Positions 63,906 to 64,000 of a stretch of 64,000 nt of DNA are shown here, piece by piece. The position numbers were made by a program, and so were the translations under genes. Each line of letters starts with the position of its first letter. The first letter of the stretch is position 1. Source of the stretch: Verrucomicrobiaceae bacterium (GTDB lineage Bacteria > Verrucomicrobiota > Verrucomicrobiia > Verrucomicrobiales > Verrucomicrobiaceae); NCBI GenBank assembly GCA_016795465.1, contig JAEUHK010000047.1, positions 36,000 to 99,999 of the forward strand, given 5' to 3'. The notes beneath the pieces are model-generated. The model made no database searches. It was not told the origin of the DNA and was given only the letters and a program-made list of their open reading frames with translations.

Positions 63906-64000
63906 TCAACCGATCTTTTCAGCCCCAAAATGGCCGCGAAGAGCCTCGGGGATCAAAATCGTGCCATCAGCCTGCTGATACGTTTCCACGAGGGCGACGA
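63906..64000 (-). CDS. serS: Seryl-tRNA synthetase, C-terminal fragment
   Basis: The last 31 codons of a gene whose body lies beyond the window. The translated end 'VALVETYQQADGTILIPEAL' followed by 'RGHFGAEKIG' and a stop matches the well-conserved C-terminus of SerS ('E-N-YQ-DGS--VPEAL--'). The stop is TGA at 63906-63908. The rest of the gene cannot be judged. Confidence 0.8.
   Translation of the reverse strand, partial: VALVETYQQADGTILIPEALRGHFGAEKIG

Overview
The window looks like a chromosomal segment of a Verrucomicrobiota bacterium, probably of the Verrucomicrobiales (Prosthecobacter-like). The evidence is paired planctomycete-type cytochrome/DUF1553 and DUF1501 proteins, a PVC-type CxxCH heme protein, several sulfatases, a giant beta-strand-repeat protein ending in a PEP-CTERM signal, and an LpxC-FabZ fusion followed by LpxA. 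LpxC and LpxA imply a lipid A outer membrane. No rRNA, tRNA or CRISPR array was recognised. The assignment comes from gene families, not from a database search.

Layout. 1-236 is the 3' end of truD. 302-4491 is a PSCyt/DUF1549/DUF1553 plus DUF1501 pair. 4493-7242 (minus) holds a beta-helix protein and a B12-binding radical SAM enzyme. 7319-9330 holds a DUF6807 protein and a putative phospholipase-C-like protein. 9333-11586 (minus) is a sulfatase and a phytanoyl-CoA-dioxygenase-like enzyme. 11693-13009 is xylA, and 13141-15714 is a propeller/HEAT/cytochrome/discoidin protein whose promoter region resembles that of xylA. 15715-17274 is gene-poor and carries a probable group II intron remnant, several hairpins and one zinc-finger-like hypothetical gene. 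17275-18069 is an AraC-type regulator with a PAS domain.

18072-28333 is a long minus-strand array. It contains a CPBP protein, aldo-keto reductase, VOC protein, divergent enolase paralog, APH-fold kinase, ceramidase-like hydrolase, sialidase-SGNH fusion, HpcH/HpaI aldolase, second sialidase and SDR. A GntR-type regulator with a LacI-like sensor domain (28404-29492) is divergent from it. I read this as a catabolic operon for an unidentified, possibly acylated, sugar or sugar acid. Its kinase-enolase pair is the most novel-looking biochemical proposal here.

29555-41365 encodes a 3,936-residue exported protein. After it come an orphan DUF1501 protein, a small lipoprotein, a sulfatase, a large secreted protein of unknown function, an IS110-family insertion sequence, a glycosyltransferase, a PQQ-like propeller and a subtilase. 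54212-63830 is mostly core functions: lpxC-fabZ, lpxA, a MacB-type permease, an RmlD-like protein, a beta-hydroxyacid dehydrogenase, purM, a heparinase-like protein and phoU. The window ends in the 3' end of serS.

A theme running across the window is palindromic repeats. Several lie between genes, and at least three lie inside genes and are translated in frame (DUF1553 protein, radical SAM protein, APH-fold kinase), recalling the Rickettsia palindromic elements.
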